NCBI RefSeq assembly: GCF_900113635.1
Contig: NZ_FOQA01000009.1
Coordinates: 30,822-94,821 of the forward strand
Reading direction: 5' to 3'
DNA length: 64,000 nucleotides
Origin: Tindallia magadiensis
Lineage (GTDB): Bacteria; Bacillota; Clostridia; Peptostreptococcales; Tindalliaceae
The notes beneath the pieces are model-generated. The model was given only the letters and a program-made list of their open reading frames with translations, ran no database searches and had not been told where the DNA came from. Of this stretch, positions 1 through 8,816 are shown piece after piece; position 1 is the stretch's first letter; each line of letters opens with the position of its first letter. Position numbers and translations under genes: made by a program.

Positions 1-2
1 TA

Positions 3-668
3 ATGGGAGCCTGGATTCGGAAAGGAAAACATCCTCATGAAATTATTTTTGCCGGCGCCTTTGCGTCAGCGGCGGCTACTTTTCTGCTTATTTATCTGAT
101 AGGTTTGGCTACAGGCATCCAATTAACACTGGAGCTGGGCCAAATGTTTGAAAACCTGTTCCAACAACAAATAGATTCTTTGCAACAGTTAAGTATTGAT
201 CCGGCAACAGCCGAAGAAATGATTCAGTATGTGTTGCTGATCATTCCAGGCCTTATTATGGTGCAGGCTCTTTTTGGTGCTTTTATCAATTACTACCTGA
301 CGGTGGCCGTACTTCGGAGAAGTCAGAGCTATCAGCAGGAATTGCCAGAGTTTAGCCGGTTCAAACTTCCAGGTCATGTGGTGATGGGATCTTTTCTGGT
401 ACTGATGCTCTCTTGGCTTACCAGTTATGCAGACTGGCTCCATACAGAAGGCATGGTGGCCAATACCATCCTGCTGATTGTCATGGTGTTTTTTATGCAA
501 GGCTTATCGGTGATCAGCTTCTGGATCAAACGGACACGAGTGCCTAAATGGCTTCGAATTGTTGTTCTATTGTCCTTAGTCATTATTAGTCCGATTATTA
601 CCGTGATTGCCATGCTGGGCCTGTTAGAATCGATGATAAATTTTCGGAAAATCTCATCCTCTAAATAA
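3..668 (+). CDS. yybS: YybS-like DUF2232 membrane protein, 5' end cut by window
   Basis: The visible 221 residues are very hydrophobic, with membrane segments near residues 15-35, 75-100, 125-142, 153-173 and 185-208. YybS-family proteins of Firmicutes have about 300 residues, and the reading frame stays open to the window edge, so the N-terminal part is probably outside the window and the first ATG is probably not the true start. The position just before gdpP-rplI-dnaB is the usual place of this family. Function is unknown; a multi-spanning protein of the cytoplasmic membrane is all the sequence supports. It ends in Lys-rich residues after the last segment. Confidence 0.7.
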   Translation: MGAWIRKGKHPHEIIFAGAFASAAATFLLIYLIGLATGIQLTLELGQMFENLFQQQIDSLQQLSIDPATAEEMIQYVLLIIPGLIMVQALFGAFINYYLTVAVLRRSQSYQQELPEFSRFKLPGHVVMGSFLVLMLSWLTSYADWLHTEGMVANTILLIVMVFFMQGLSVISFWIKRTRVPKWLRIVVLLSLVIISPIITVIAMLGLLESMINFRKISSSK

Positions 669-765
669 GCTTCATTAGGAAAAGCGGGTTAAAGAAACCA
701 GCTTACGGGTAAAAGTAAACAATGGCTATTCATGATAAGTAGCAATTCAGCAGGGAGCGTCGCTT

Positions 766-2784
766 ATGAAGAAAAAAAATCGATTACTTCAAATACTGAC
801 TCCAGATACCCGGATCTATATGATTATCATCACCGTCCTCATCCTATTGATCGGTTATTATAACCGATCAATAGGAGTGGTAGGTGTTTTTTTGCTGGCC
901 TATCTCCTGTACTATAACCTTAAGATTAGCAATATGAAAAAAAAAGAATGGGCCGAATATATTGAACGGCTGTCTTCGGATATCGATTCAGCCACCAAAC
1001 AATCCATCTTAAACATGCCTATTCCACTGACCATGGTGGATATTGACGGAACCATTACCTGGTATAACCAAAAGTTTTCGGGAATTGTCCAATCCACGGA
1101 TTTATTGGAGCGAAACATTCATGATCTGGTAAAAAACTTTGATTTGCGGGCAATGATGCGAAAAGACACTCCGGAATTTTGGCATGCCGCCGTTGATAAA
1201 CGATCCTTTAAAGTCCTCTTTAATGTGGTGAAAGAAGAAAAAAGGCAGGGCGAAGATTACCGAATCCTGCTCTACTGGATTGAATACACCCTTTACGAAA
1301 ACCTGAAGCGAAGGTACAATCAGGAAAAACTGGTGGTAGCCCTGGCGCAGGTAGATAATTATGATGAAGTAATGAAAAGCACGGACGATACGAACCGCCC
1401 CAGAGTTTCCGCCGACATTGATCATCGGATGCAGGTATGGGCTTCTCAGCTAAAAGGATTGGCAAGAAAATACGAACAGGATAAATACATTCTTATTTTT
1501 GAACATCAATACTTGGAAAGTCAGGAAACCAAACGGTTTGAAATACTGGATGATGTCAGAGACATTCACCTGGGGAACTCCATTCCTCCTACATTAAGCA
1601 TTGGCGTTGGCACTATGGGGAAAGATTACCAGGAATGCATGGCCTATGCCAATACAGCAAAAGATTTATGCCTGGGTCGTGGCGGTGATCAGGTAGCGGT
1701 GAAAAAGAATGACGATATCAAATTTTATGGCGGTAAAAGCAAAGCCGTTGAAAAAAGGACAAAGGTAAAGGCCCGCGTAATTGCTTATGGCCTGCGTCAG
1801 CTAATGGATCAGGCAGAAGCTGTCCTGGTAATGGGGCATAAAAATTCGGATTTGGACGCTTTAGGAGCTGCGCTGGGCATTTATCGGGCAGCCAGAAACC
1901 GGAAAAAAACAGCGCATATTGTGTTAAAAGAAAGCAATCCATCCATCGAAGTACTATACCAGCGAATGATGAAGATTCCCGAATATCAGAAAGCTGTGAT
2001 TGACGGTCAGGAAGCACAAAAGATACAAGGGAGTAAAAAAACCTTGGTAGTGGTGGTAGATACTCATCGCCCTATTTATACAGAATGTCCGGAACTGTTA
2101 AAAGAAGGAAGCAAAATTGTATTGATCGATCATCATCGACGAAGCACGGATTTTATCGAAAACCCAATTCTGACGTACCATGAAACCTATGCTTCCTCTA
2201 CCAGTGAAATGGTAACAGAAATCATTCATTATATGGAAGAAAAACTTCATTTAGAAAGCCTGGAAGCAGAAGCGCTGATGGCAGGAATTGCCTTGGACAC
2301 CAAAAACTTTACCTTCAAAACCGGGGTCCGAACCTTTGAAGCAGCTTCCTACCTTCGGCGGGCCGGTGCCGACACTACCTTGGTACGGCAAATGTTTCAG
2401 GACGATCTGCAATCTATTGTTTCTCGAGCGGAAGTAGTCAAAAAAGCAGAGATTATTTTAGATAAAATCGCCATTGCCATCAGTGAAGATGTGTCTGAAA
2501 GGGCGAATCTGGTGGCGGCTCAGGCAGCAGACATTATGCTGAACATACGAGGAGCCAAGGCATCCTTTGTCTTAGGCAACGATCCCAACGGTCAAATTTT
2601 TATCAGCGGCCGATCTTTGGGAGATGTGAATGTGCAGGTTATTCTAGAAAAGCTGGGTGGCGGCGGTCATATGACAGTTGCCGGAGCTCAGTTGAAAAAT
2701 ATCAAAATAGAAGAAGCAAAAATAAAACTGATTCAAGCCATTACAGAAGTTTTGGAAGAAGAAGAGGAGGAAGATGAAGGATGA
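766..2784 (+). CDS. gdpP: GdpP cyclic-di-AMP phosphodiesterase
   Basis: This 672-residue protein hydrolyses cyclic di-AMP to pApA at the membrane. Order of parts: two short membrane segments (about 15-55), a PAS-like region (about 75-170), a degenerate GGDEF region (about 185-315), a DHH domain (about 345-500) and a DHHA1 domain ending in the GGGGHMTVAGA motif near residue 630. The metal-binding DHH motif is seen as LIDHHRRS, with the upstream GHKNSDLDALG element also intact, so the enzyme looks active. The start has a GGGAG site 10 bases upstream. The stop overlaps the rplI start by four bases (ATGA), which implies translational coupling. c-di-AMP links it functionally to cell-wall and potassium homeostasis. 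Confidence 0.95.
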   Translation: MKKKNRLLQILTPDTRIYMIIITVLILLIGYYNRSIGVVGVFLLAYLLYYNLKISNMKKKEWAEYIERLSSDIDSATKQSILNMPIPLTMVDIDGTITWYNQKFSGIVQSTDLLERNIHDLVKNFDLRAMMRKDTPEFWHAAVDKRSFKVLFNVVKEEKRQGEDYRILLYWIEYTLYENLKRRYNQEKLVVALAQVDNYDEVMKSTDDTNRPRVSADIDHRMQVWASQLKGLARKYEQDKYILIFEHQYLESQETKRFEILDDVRDIHLGNSIPPTLSIGVGTMGKDYQECMAYANTAKDLCLGRGGDQVAVKKNDDIKFYGGKSKAVEKRTKVKARVIAYGLRQLMDQAEAVLVMGHKNSDLDALGAALGIYRAARNRKKTAHIVLKESNPSIEVLYQRMMKIPEYQKAVIDGQEAQKIQGSKKTLVVVVDTHRPIYTECPELLKEGSKIVLIDHHRRSTDFIENPILTYHETYASSTSEMVTEIIHYMEEKLHLESLEAEALMAGIALDTKNFTFKTGVRTFEAASYLRRAGADTTLVRQMFQDDLQSIVSRAEVVKKAEIILDKIAIAISEDVSERANLVAAQAADIMLNIRGAKASFVLGNDPNGQIFISGRSLGDVNVQVILEKLGGGGHMTVAGAQLKNIKIEEAKIKLIQAITEVLEEEEEEDEG

Positions 2785-3227
2785 AAGTAATTTTACAGCA
2801 GGATGTTAAAGGATTAGGAAAAAAAGGGGAAATCGTCAATGCGAGTGATGGGTATGCCCGTAACTTTTTAATTCCTAAAAAAATGGCTATCTATGCCAAT
2901 GATGGCAATGTTCATACCGTAGAACAACAAAAAAAAGCCCAAGAAAAACGAAAAGCAGAAGAACGGCAAGCAGCCGAAGAACTAAAAGAACGTATCGAAA
3001 AAGTAACGGTAACCATGAAGACAAAAGCCGGAGAAGGCGGCCGGTTGTTTGGATCGGTAACCAACAAAGAAATTGCAGAAGCTTTACAAAAACAGCATAA
3101 AATCAAAATAGATAAACGCAAAATCAACCTTTCGGATCCTATTAAAAATTTAGGAGATACCGTGGTAGAAGTAAAGGTATATCCTAATGTCAGTGCCAGT
3201 ATGAAAGTAAAAGTACAAGCTGAGTAA
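2781..3227 (+). CDS. rplI: Large ribosomal subunit protein bL9
   Basis: This 148-residue protein has the full bL9 length. The N-terminal rRNA-binding domain shows the family signature (GLGKKGEIVNASDGYARNFL, residues about 11-30). A long charged helix (about 45-78) then connects to the C-terminal domain with its GRLFGSVTNKEIAEAL stretch. It binds 23S rRNA at the base of the L1 stalk. The start codon lies inside the end of gdpP (four-base overlap), and dnaB follows after 23 bases, so the three are likely one transcript. Confidence 0.97.
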   Translation: MKVILQQDVKGLGKKGEIVNASDGYARNFLIPKKMAIYANDGNVHTVEQQKKAQEKRKAEERQAAEELKERIEKVTVTMKTKAGEGGRLFGSVTNKEIAEALQKQHKIKIDKRKINLSDPIKNLGDTVVEVKVYPNVSASMKVKVQAE

Positions 3228-3250
3228 ACGAAGACAGGAGAGGTGGCTTG

Positions 3251-4588
3251 ATGGAAGATTTTAGGGAAATGATGCAGGTACCGCCTCATAGCGTAGAAGC
3301 AGAACAATCGGTACTGGGAGCCATGTTGCTGGATCGGGAAGCCGTTTTTGTCTCACTGGAAATGCTATTGCCGGAGGATTTCTATAAAGAAGCCCATCGG
3401 GAACTTTTTGAAGCTTCCGCGAATATCTTTCAGCGGGACGAACCGGTGGATATGCTGACCCTTACGGAAGAATTAAAGAAGAGAGAAACCTTAGAGGCGA
3501 TTGGTGGCATTCCTTATATCACCAGCCTTACAACCTCAGTACCCTTAACCATCAACGTGGAATACTATGCTAAAATAGTAGAAGAAAAAGCGGTACTGCG
3601 AAGGCTTATCAGCTCTTCCAGAGAAATTGCGGAGCAGGGATACCGACCAGACGTTAACGTACAGGAACTACTGGAGCAGGCTCAGAAAAATATTTATGAT
3701 ATTACACAAAAACAATATCGGCAAGGGTTTACCAGCATTCAAGAAGTAGTCAGTGAAGCTTTTGATGAAATTGAAGCCCGTTATGAAAACAAACAAGCCG
3801 TTACCGGACTGAGTACCGGCTTTTTAGACATTGATAACAAACTTAACGGCCTTCATGCTTCTGACTTAATTCTCGTAGCCGCACGTCCGGCCATGGGAAA
3901 ATCAGCCTTTGCCTTGAACCTTGCTCAGAACGCTGCCTTAAAATCCGATGCGGCGGTGGCTATTTTCAGCCTGGAAATGTCGAAGGAACAATTGATTCTA
4001 CGGATGCTGGCAGCTGAATCCATGGTAGATCTGGGAAAAATCCAGAGTGGTCAGCTCAACGACGAAGAATGGGGTCGTATTGCTCAGGCCATGGTTCCAC
4101 TATCAGCGGCGAAGATCTTTTTCGATGATTCTGCCGGCATTTCTGTAACACAGATGCGTTCAAAGGCCCGGCGTTTAAAAATGGAAAAGGGGCTGGATCT
4201 GGTCCTGATTGACTACCTGCAACTAATGCAGGGAGATGGCCGCACAGAAAACCGACAACAGGAAATATCCGCCATCTCCAGAAATCTTAAGATTATGGCA
4301 AAAGAACTGGACTGTCCGGTCATTGCCTTGTCTCAGCTTTCACGTGCACCTGAGCAGCGGGCAGATCATAAACCAATTCTGTCGGATTTAAGAGAATCCG
4401 GTGCTATCGAGCAGGATGCCGACGTGGTAATCTTCCTCTACCGGGAAGCCTATTACGATGAGGAAAGTGAACAACAAAACCTGGCTGAAATTATTATGGC
4501 AAAACATCGGCACGGAGAAACTGGAACCGTTGAAATGGTGTGGCTAGGACAGTTTCAGAAATTTGTGGACGCTTCCAAATATATGTAA
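3251..4588 (+). CDS. dnaB: Replicative DNA helicase DnaB (DnaC of Bacillus)
   Basis: About 445 residues, the normal length for the hexameric 5'-3' replication-fork helicase. The N-terminal helical domain starts PPHSVEAEQSVLGAMLLD. The RecA-like domain starts near residue 178 and carries Walker A (ARPAMGKS) and Walker B (LVLIDYLQLM), with the typical SQLSRAPEQRADHKPILSDLRESGAIEQDAD segment. I chose ATG 3251, which follows AGGAGAGGTGG; the TTG just before it (3248) is in frame but adds only one residue. It lies 23 bases after rplI. The DnaI/DnaD-type loader proteins are encoded nearby on the other strand. Confidence 0.96.
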   Translation: MEDFREMMQVPPHSVEAEQSVLGAMLLDREAVFVSLEMLLPEDFYKEAHRELFEASANIFQRDEPVDMLTLTEELKKRETLEAIGGIPYITSLTTSVPLTINVEYYAKIVEEKAVLRRLISSSREIAEQGYRPDVNVQELLEQAQKNIYDITQKQYRQGFTSIQEVVSEAFDEIEARYENKQAVTGLSTGFLDIDNKLNGLHASDLILVAARPAMGKSAFALNLAQNAALKSDAAVAIFSLEMSKEQLILRMLAAESMVDLGKIQSGQLNDEEWGRIAQAMVPLSAAKIFFDDSAGISVTQMRSKARRLKMEKGLDLVLIDYLQLMQGDGRTENRQQEISAISRNLKIMAKELDCPVIALSQLSRAPEQRADHKPILSDLRESGAIEQDADVVIFLYREAYYDEESEQQNLAEIIMAKHRHGETGTVEMVWLGQFQKFVDASKYM

Positions 4589-4603
4589 GAAATCAGATGC
4601 TGG

Positions 4604-4632
4604 TTGTCAGTAAAAGCGTTCCATGGTACAAT
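4604..4632 (+). promoter_or_regulatory. Sigma-A promoter of the DUF1858 gene
   Basis: TTGTCA (4604-4609), 17-base spacer, then TACAAT (4627-4632) with an extended TGG element. It lies about 57 bases before the start of the small DUF1858 gene and just after the dnaB stop. Confidence 0.6.
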
Positions 4633-4688
4633 AATTCTGATAGATTTTGTATGGATTTAGGGCGATTTTTCGTCTAAGGAGGGATAGA

Positions 4689-4898
4689 ATGTCAAAAGTA
4701 AATGAAAGCATGACAATTATGGATGTCTTAAACATGGATCCAGGGGTGGCTCCTATTTTTATGAAACATGGCCTTGCTTGCCTGGGATGCCCTGGTGCTA
4801 CCATGGAAAGCATTGCTGATGCCGGTCAGGTTCATGGCATTGACGTATCCAAGCTAGTATCTGAACTGAACGAATATTTGGAAAAAGCTGAAGCGTAA
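4689..4898 (+). CDS. DUF1858 small cysteine protein
   Basis: A 69-residue protein matching the DUF1858 family (hybrid-cluster-associated disulfide-type domain): start MTIMDVLNMDPGVAPIFMKHGLACLGCPGA, with the paired cysteines in CLGC. The longer in-frame start at 4647 is less likely, because an excellent AAGGAGGG lies just before ATG 4689. The family is thought to be a small redox or metal-related domain found next to Fe-S and hybrid-cluster proteins; here it stands alone between its own promoter and a terminator. The actual role is unknown. Confidence 0.8.
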   Translation: MSKVNESMTIMDVLNMDPGVAPIFMKHGLACLGCPGATMESIADAGQVHGIDVSKLVSELNEYLEKAEA

Positions 4899-4910
4899 AT
4901 AGTTTTGGTT

Positions 4911-4935
4911 AAGCCCGCCGGAAGGCGGGCTTTGC
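4911..4935 (+). terminator. Hairpin terminator after DUF1858 gene
   Basis: Perfect 9-bp stem AAGCCCGCC / GGCGGGCTT around a GGAA loop, followed by only a short T run. It separates this gene from the purA promoter. Confidence 0.65.
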
Positions 4936-4960
4936 TAATGCAAGGATGATGACGCTTTCA

Positions 4961-4989
4961 TTGACGCTTTATCAGGCATGTGGTACGAT
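4961..4989 (+). promoter_or_regulatory. Sigma-A promoter of purA
   Basis: TTGACG (4961-4966), 17-base spacer, TACGAT (4984-4989) preceded by an extended TGG. About 57 bases upstream of purA. No purine riboswitch or PurR-type box was recognised between promoter and gene. Confidence 0.6.
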
Positions 4990-5046
4990 AAACCTAGCCT
5001 TAACATCATAAAAGAGGTAAGAAGGAATAAGGAGTGAGTAAAGAAG

Positions 5047-6330
5047 ATGTCATCTACAGCGATTATTGGCGCCCAATGGGGCGATGAGGGAAAAGGGAAG
5101 CTGATTGACTATCTGGCAGGTCATGCCGATGTTGTTGTGAGAGCTCAGGGAGGTAATAATGCGGGACATACCGTCGTCGTGGGTGACAAGAAATACACCT
5201 TTCACCTGATGCCCTCAGGAGTGCTTTATGAAGGAACTCTTAACATTATTGGCAACGGGGTAGCCTTTGATCCGGAAGGATTTTTACAGGAAGTAGAAAC
5301 CCTTAAAAATCAAAATGTGGACATTAGCACCATTCGCATTGATGAACGGGCTCATATGATCTTTCCTTATCATAAAAAAATTGACGAGCTGGAAGAAGAA
5401 GCTCGTAAAGATCAGGAAATTGGAACCACACGACGAGGAATAGGTCCTTGCTATATGGATAAAATACAGCGATCCGGTATCCGGGTTGGCGATTTATTGA
5501 ATATTGAAAGACTAGAAACCTTGATTTATCAACAAGTAGAAAAAAAGAATGAACTGCTGAAAAAGATCTATCATGCAGAAGGTTTTGATCCTCAAAAGGT
5601 ATTTGAAACCTATTGTCAGTATAGTGCTCACTTAAAAGAATACATAGCCGATACCACGGTATTGCTTTATGATGCACTGAAAAACAATAAAAAAGTCTTG
5701 TTTGAAGGAGCGCAGGGAACATTGCTGGATGTGGACTTAGGCACCTATCCCTATGTTACGTCTTCTCATCCTACTTCTGCTGGCTTCTGCACTGGTGCAG
5801 GCATTGGCCCGAATGCCCTGGATGAAATTCTTGGCGTTGTCAAAGCCTATAGTACTCGGGTGGGCAAAGGACCCTTCCCGACAGAACAGGATAACGAAAC
5901 GGGCGATGCCATTCGTGAAAAAGGCCATGAGTTTGGAAGCACCACCGGCAGACCAAGAAGGTGTGGCTGGTTGGACGGTGTCATCCTAAAATATGCTGTT
6001 CGAGTGAACGGTTTGACAGGTATTACCTTGATGCTGATGGATGTGTTAGATCAGTTTGACGAAATTCAAATCTGCACAGCCTATGAAATAGAAGGCGAAG
6101 AAACCCAAGATTTTCCTGCCAATCTTGAAAAATTGGCACAGTGTCGTCCTGTCTACCGTAAGTTAAAAGGGTGGAAAACAGATATTACAGGGATCCAAGA
6201 CTACGAGGATCTGCCTCAGGAGGCAAAAGCCTATGTAGAGGCAGTGGAAGAAATAACCGGCGTTCCGGTAAAAATGATTTCTGTCGGTCCGGATCGTGAC
6301 CAGACCATTGTAAGAGAAGTAATGATATAA
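5047..6330 (+). CDS. purA: Adenylosuccinate synthetase
   Basis: This 427-residue enzyme has full family length. It joins IMP and aspartate using GTP to make adenylosuccinate, the first committed step to AMP. Visible motifs: the N-terminal P-loop QWGDEGKGK with the catalytic Asp, the GHT histidine region (residues about 38-42), RRGIGPCYMDK, the EGAQGTLLDVDLGTYPYVTSS segment, and the GTP/aspartate loop STTGRPRRCGWLD near residue 300. It is transcribed from its own promoter and ends at a bidirectional terminator shared with dnaI. Confidence is high. Confidence 0.97.
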   Translation: MSSTAIIGAQWGDEGKGKLIDYLAGHADVVVRAQGGNNAGHTVVVGDKKYTFHLMPSGVLYEGTLNIIGNGVAFDPEGFLQEVETLKNQNVDISTIRIDERAHMIFPYHKKIDELEEEARKDQEIGTTRRGIGPCYMDKIQRSGIRVGDLLNIERLETLIYQQVEKKNELLKKIYHAEGFDPQKVFETYCQYSAHLKEYIADTTVLLYDALKNNKKVLFEGAQGTLLDVDLGTYPYVTSSHPTSAGFCTGAGIGPNALDEILGVVKAYSTRVGKGPFPTEQDNETGDAIREKGHEFGSTTGRPRRCGWLDGVILKYAVRVNGLTGITLMLMDVLDQFDEIQICTAYEIEGEETQDFPANLEKLAQCRPVYRKLKGWKTDITGIQDYEDLPQEAKAYVEAVEEITGVPVKMISVGPDRDQTIVREVMI

Positions 6331-6339
6331 GAAAAACCT

Positions 6340-6367
6340 AAAAAAAGGCCGACAGGCCTTTTTTTAT
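6340..6367. terminator. Bidirectional terminator between purA and dnaI
   Basis: A7-GGCC-GACA-GGCC-T7: a short GC stem flanked by A and T runs, working in both directions. The dnaI stop codon lies at its edge, as expected for convergent genes. Confidence 0.75.
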
Positions 6368-7350
6368 TTTGGTTGCCAACGCAAATCATTGCCAAAGAAT
6401 TTAATAAAATCATAGTAGGCAAATAAGCGGGAACAAATCCGATCATCATATCGAAGCATTAACTCCTTAGGGGTTAAATTAGTAGAGATTAAAGTGCGGG
6501 TGCCTTCCAGATGGCGGGTGTTAACCAGTTGGAAAAGCTGGCTATTGGTAAAACTATTGGTTAACTCCGTACCCAGATCATCTAATATCAAAAGGTCACA
6601 GGTGGAAAGCAGCCGTATGGTCTGAGGATCTTGTTTTTCCTGGAACTGATGCTTTTCCAAGAGAGAAATTAGCTGATAGGCAGTTTGATAAATCACGATT
6701 TTTCCCCGATCCAGCAACCCTTTGGCAATACAGTTAGCCATAAAGGTTTTTCCCAGACCTGTAGCGCCATAAAACAATAAATTGGGCTTATCAAGGGTAG
6801 TTGCGGCATCAAAGTTAAAAACAAAGCCTTCGCAACGTTGTAAAATATGCATCATATTTTCTCGGGGAGAAGTTTTTTCCTCTGGGAAAGCTTTATCAGA
6901 AAACAGATCCAACCGGAAATTTCGAAAGTTTTCTTTTTCCAAAATACCGGATAAATTGGACATGGCATAGGCACGGTTAATCAGCTCCTGTTGATAGCAA
7001 TGGCAATGTTTTCCGCTTTCTAAAATGCCTCGGTCCTGACAGTCAGAGCAGTCATATTCCGGCTGTAAATCCTGTTCGCTTAACCCAAGCTCCTGGAGCA
7101 AGGTTTGTTTTTTTTCCGTTAAATGGTTCATTTCTGACTGCAATCGTGATAAAACCTGTTGTTGGGATTGACCAGCCAATAAAGCGCGACTGACAGAAAG
7201 GCCCAGTCGGGTAATCTGTCCATTGATTTCTTCCAGCTCCGGTACGGAATCGTAGATGGCTTTCCGTTTTTCTTCTTGTTTCCGATGAGCTCGAAGCCGC
7301 TTTTTTTCATAATTCATCTTAATGTCTCGGATCATGGTAGAACGCTTCAT
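6364..7350 (-). CDS. dnaI: DnaI/DnaC-type helicase loader ATPase
   Basis: A 328-residue AAA+ protein that loads the replicative helicase onto DNA. The N-terminal third is a charged coiled coil (about 5-95). A zinc-binding module follows with CSDC...CHC spacing (about residues 100-120), as in DnaI-type proteins. The ATPase core shows Walker A GATGLGKT (about 198), Walker B LLILDDLGTE (about 258) and sensor STNLTPKEL. It overlaps the upstream DnaD-domain gene by four bases, so both are made together. Its placement beside dnaB of the same pathway, but on the other strand, supports the call. Confidence 0.92.
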   Translation of the reverse strand: MKRSTMIRDIKMNYEKKRLRAHRKQEEKRKAIYDSVPELEEINGQITRLGLSVSRALLAGQSQQQVLSRLQSEMNHLTEKKQTLLQELGLSEQDLQPEYDCSDCQDRGILESGKHCHCYQQELINRAYAMSNLSGILEKENFRNFRLDLFSDKAFPEEKTSPRENMMHILQRCEGFVFNFDAATTLDKPNLLFYGATGLGKTFMANCIAKGLLDRGKIVIYQTAYQLISLLEKHQFQEKQDPQTIRLLSTCDLLILDDLGTELTNSFTNSQLFQLVNTRHLEGTRTLISTNLTPKELMLRYDDRICSRLFAYYDFIKFFGNDLRWQPK

Positions 7351-8480
7351 TCAGAATCCTCCCTGGTTTTTTGATATCGTTTCCGTCCCAGAAGAATTTC
7401 TTCCAGATCTTCATTGGAATAGTCTTTTCCTCGGCTATCAGACAGATGAAACTGGGTTTTTTTAGGTTCTTTTGGAGCTGTTTTACCGGAAGTGGCTTTA
7501 AGAGATTCATGAGCTTCTAAGGACTTGATATCCTTAATACCCTCCTGATACCATCGACTTAAAATGCCATGAATATATTTAATGCTGGGGCGGGATGTCT
7601 GGATGGTATAGCTGCAAGCTTTTAAGATCATTTCCATATTAAAATGGTATTGATCCAGCCATTGATCCATTAGTTTAGCTTCTGCCTGAGTAGGCATCCG
7701 GTTAAAGAAACCAAGCTCACGAAATACCTGATCATACATTCGGTACCGGTCTCCCTGACGATCCAAATGTTGGGCTAAGGCTTTAGGATCTCGCAGCCCC
7801 TGATCCTGCCAGTTTCGAATAATACCACCTACATACCGGACACTGCGGACTTCCCGCTGTTCAACAGCATAGAGAAAAGCCTGGCGAACAATTTCCGGTT
7901 CAATATTATAATGTTGAATCCATTGAATCACTTCCATATGTTCATTTGGCACCAAGGGACGTTGCATAATTTTATTCAGTTCTGAAAAAAGATCTCTTAA
8001 AGCCGGATCGCGGGTTGCAGCGATGACATCGGTGGGAGAAGCGGCATAAACAGGTTCCGGTTCTTCTGGTGGAGTGTAGGGAGCTGCTGAGGATCCGGAA
8101 GGTTTTTTTTCGGCATAATGGAGCTCTTCTAGATGAAGTTGTTTTAAAGAAGTAAAAACAACATCAAAGGAAGAAGAAGCAGGCCCAGATTCTCGATCTG
8201 ATGAAGTGCCGGAGCCGGAATGCCATTTTTTTTGAATGACATTCCTTTCTTCCCAATAGTCCCAGGCAGCCAAGACTTCTTTCACACTCATATTCAAATT
8301 ATTGGCCAGATTTTGATGAGAAAACTTTTTAGCTTCTTCGCCTAATTGGGCATACCGGTATCCTAACAGGTACACCTTTACAAAATCACCGGGAGCCGTT
8401 GGCATATAAAGGTCTAGATAAATGTTCTCGACAGAAGTATCCCCTAAATCGACAGGCAGATTTTCTATATAAAAAGCCAT
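7347..8480 (-). CDS. DnaD-domain replication initiation protein
   Basis: A 377-residue protein with two DnaD-like C-terminal repeats: EPEIVRQAFLYAVEQREVRSVRYVGGIIRNWQDQGL (about 195-235) and MILKACSYTIQTSRPSIKYIHGILSRWYQEGI (about 280-315), each with the YxxxIlxxW signature. The N-terminal part (about 15-90) resembles a winged-helix DNA-binding domain. The middle (about 105-155) is low-complexity and Ser/Pro rich. It is the usual clostridial partner of DnaI in helicase loading at the origin and restart sites. No upstream gene is attached; a -10-like TATAAT (minus strand, 8564-8569) lies about 85 bases before its start. Confidence 0.88.
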   Translation of the reverse strand: MAFYIENLPVDLGDTSVENIYLDLYMPTAPGDFVKVYLLGYRYAQLGEEAKKFSHQNLANNLNMSVKEVLAAWDYWEERNVIQKKWHSGSGTSSDRESGPASSSFDVVFTSLKQLHLEELHYAEKKPSGSSAAPYTPPEEPEPVYAASPTDVIAATRDPALRDLFSELNKIMQRPLVPNEHMEVIQWIQHYNIEPEIVRQAFLYAVEQREVRSVRYVGGIIRNWQDQGLRDPKALAQHLDRQGDRYRMYDQVFRELGFFNRMPTQAEAKLMDQWLDQYHFNMEMILKACSYTIQTSRPSIKYIHGILSRWYQEGIKDIKSLEAHESLKATSGKTAPKEPKKTQFHLSDSRGKDYSNEDLEEILLGRKRYQKTREDSE

Positions 8481-8681
8481 TTGCTTTCACCATCCTTTGC
8501 TCTTTCTCTTTCCTTTAAGATTCTATAGGATCACAGAAAAAAATAGTTTTTTTCTCTATTTCTATTATAACACAGTAGAAAAAGAGGAAAATGGGTGAGA
8601 GAACAAGATTTTTTTGATAAGAGGCCGAGAAGTGAAAGGTTGAAATTTCAACGACAAACGAACGTGAACATGTGTTCCGTA

Positions 8682-8711
8682 TTGATTTATAGGTCTTTAG
8701 TGGGATATAAT
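8682..8711 (+). promoter_or_regulatory. Promoter of the M23 peptidase gene
   Basis: TTGATT (8682-8687), 18-base spacer, TATAAT (8706-8711). It lies in the 336-base divergent gap 8481-8816, which also holds a minus-strand TATAAT at 8564-8569 for the DnaD gene. No WalR box was found in this gap. The leader to the peptidase start is about 100 bases. Confidence 0.6.
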
Positions 8712-8816
8712 GTGAGACGGTAAGTTGACAAAAAGAAAAGACCTCCATTGGCTGAAAAAGTGCCACATATAATCAGCATTTGGTAGCATCCAGATTTACT
8801 GGGAGGGGATAAGATA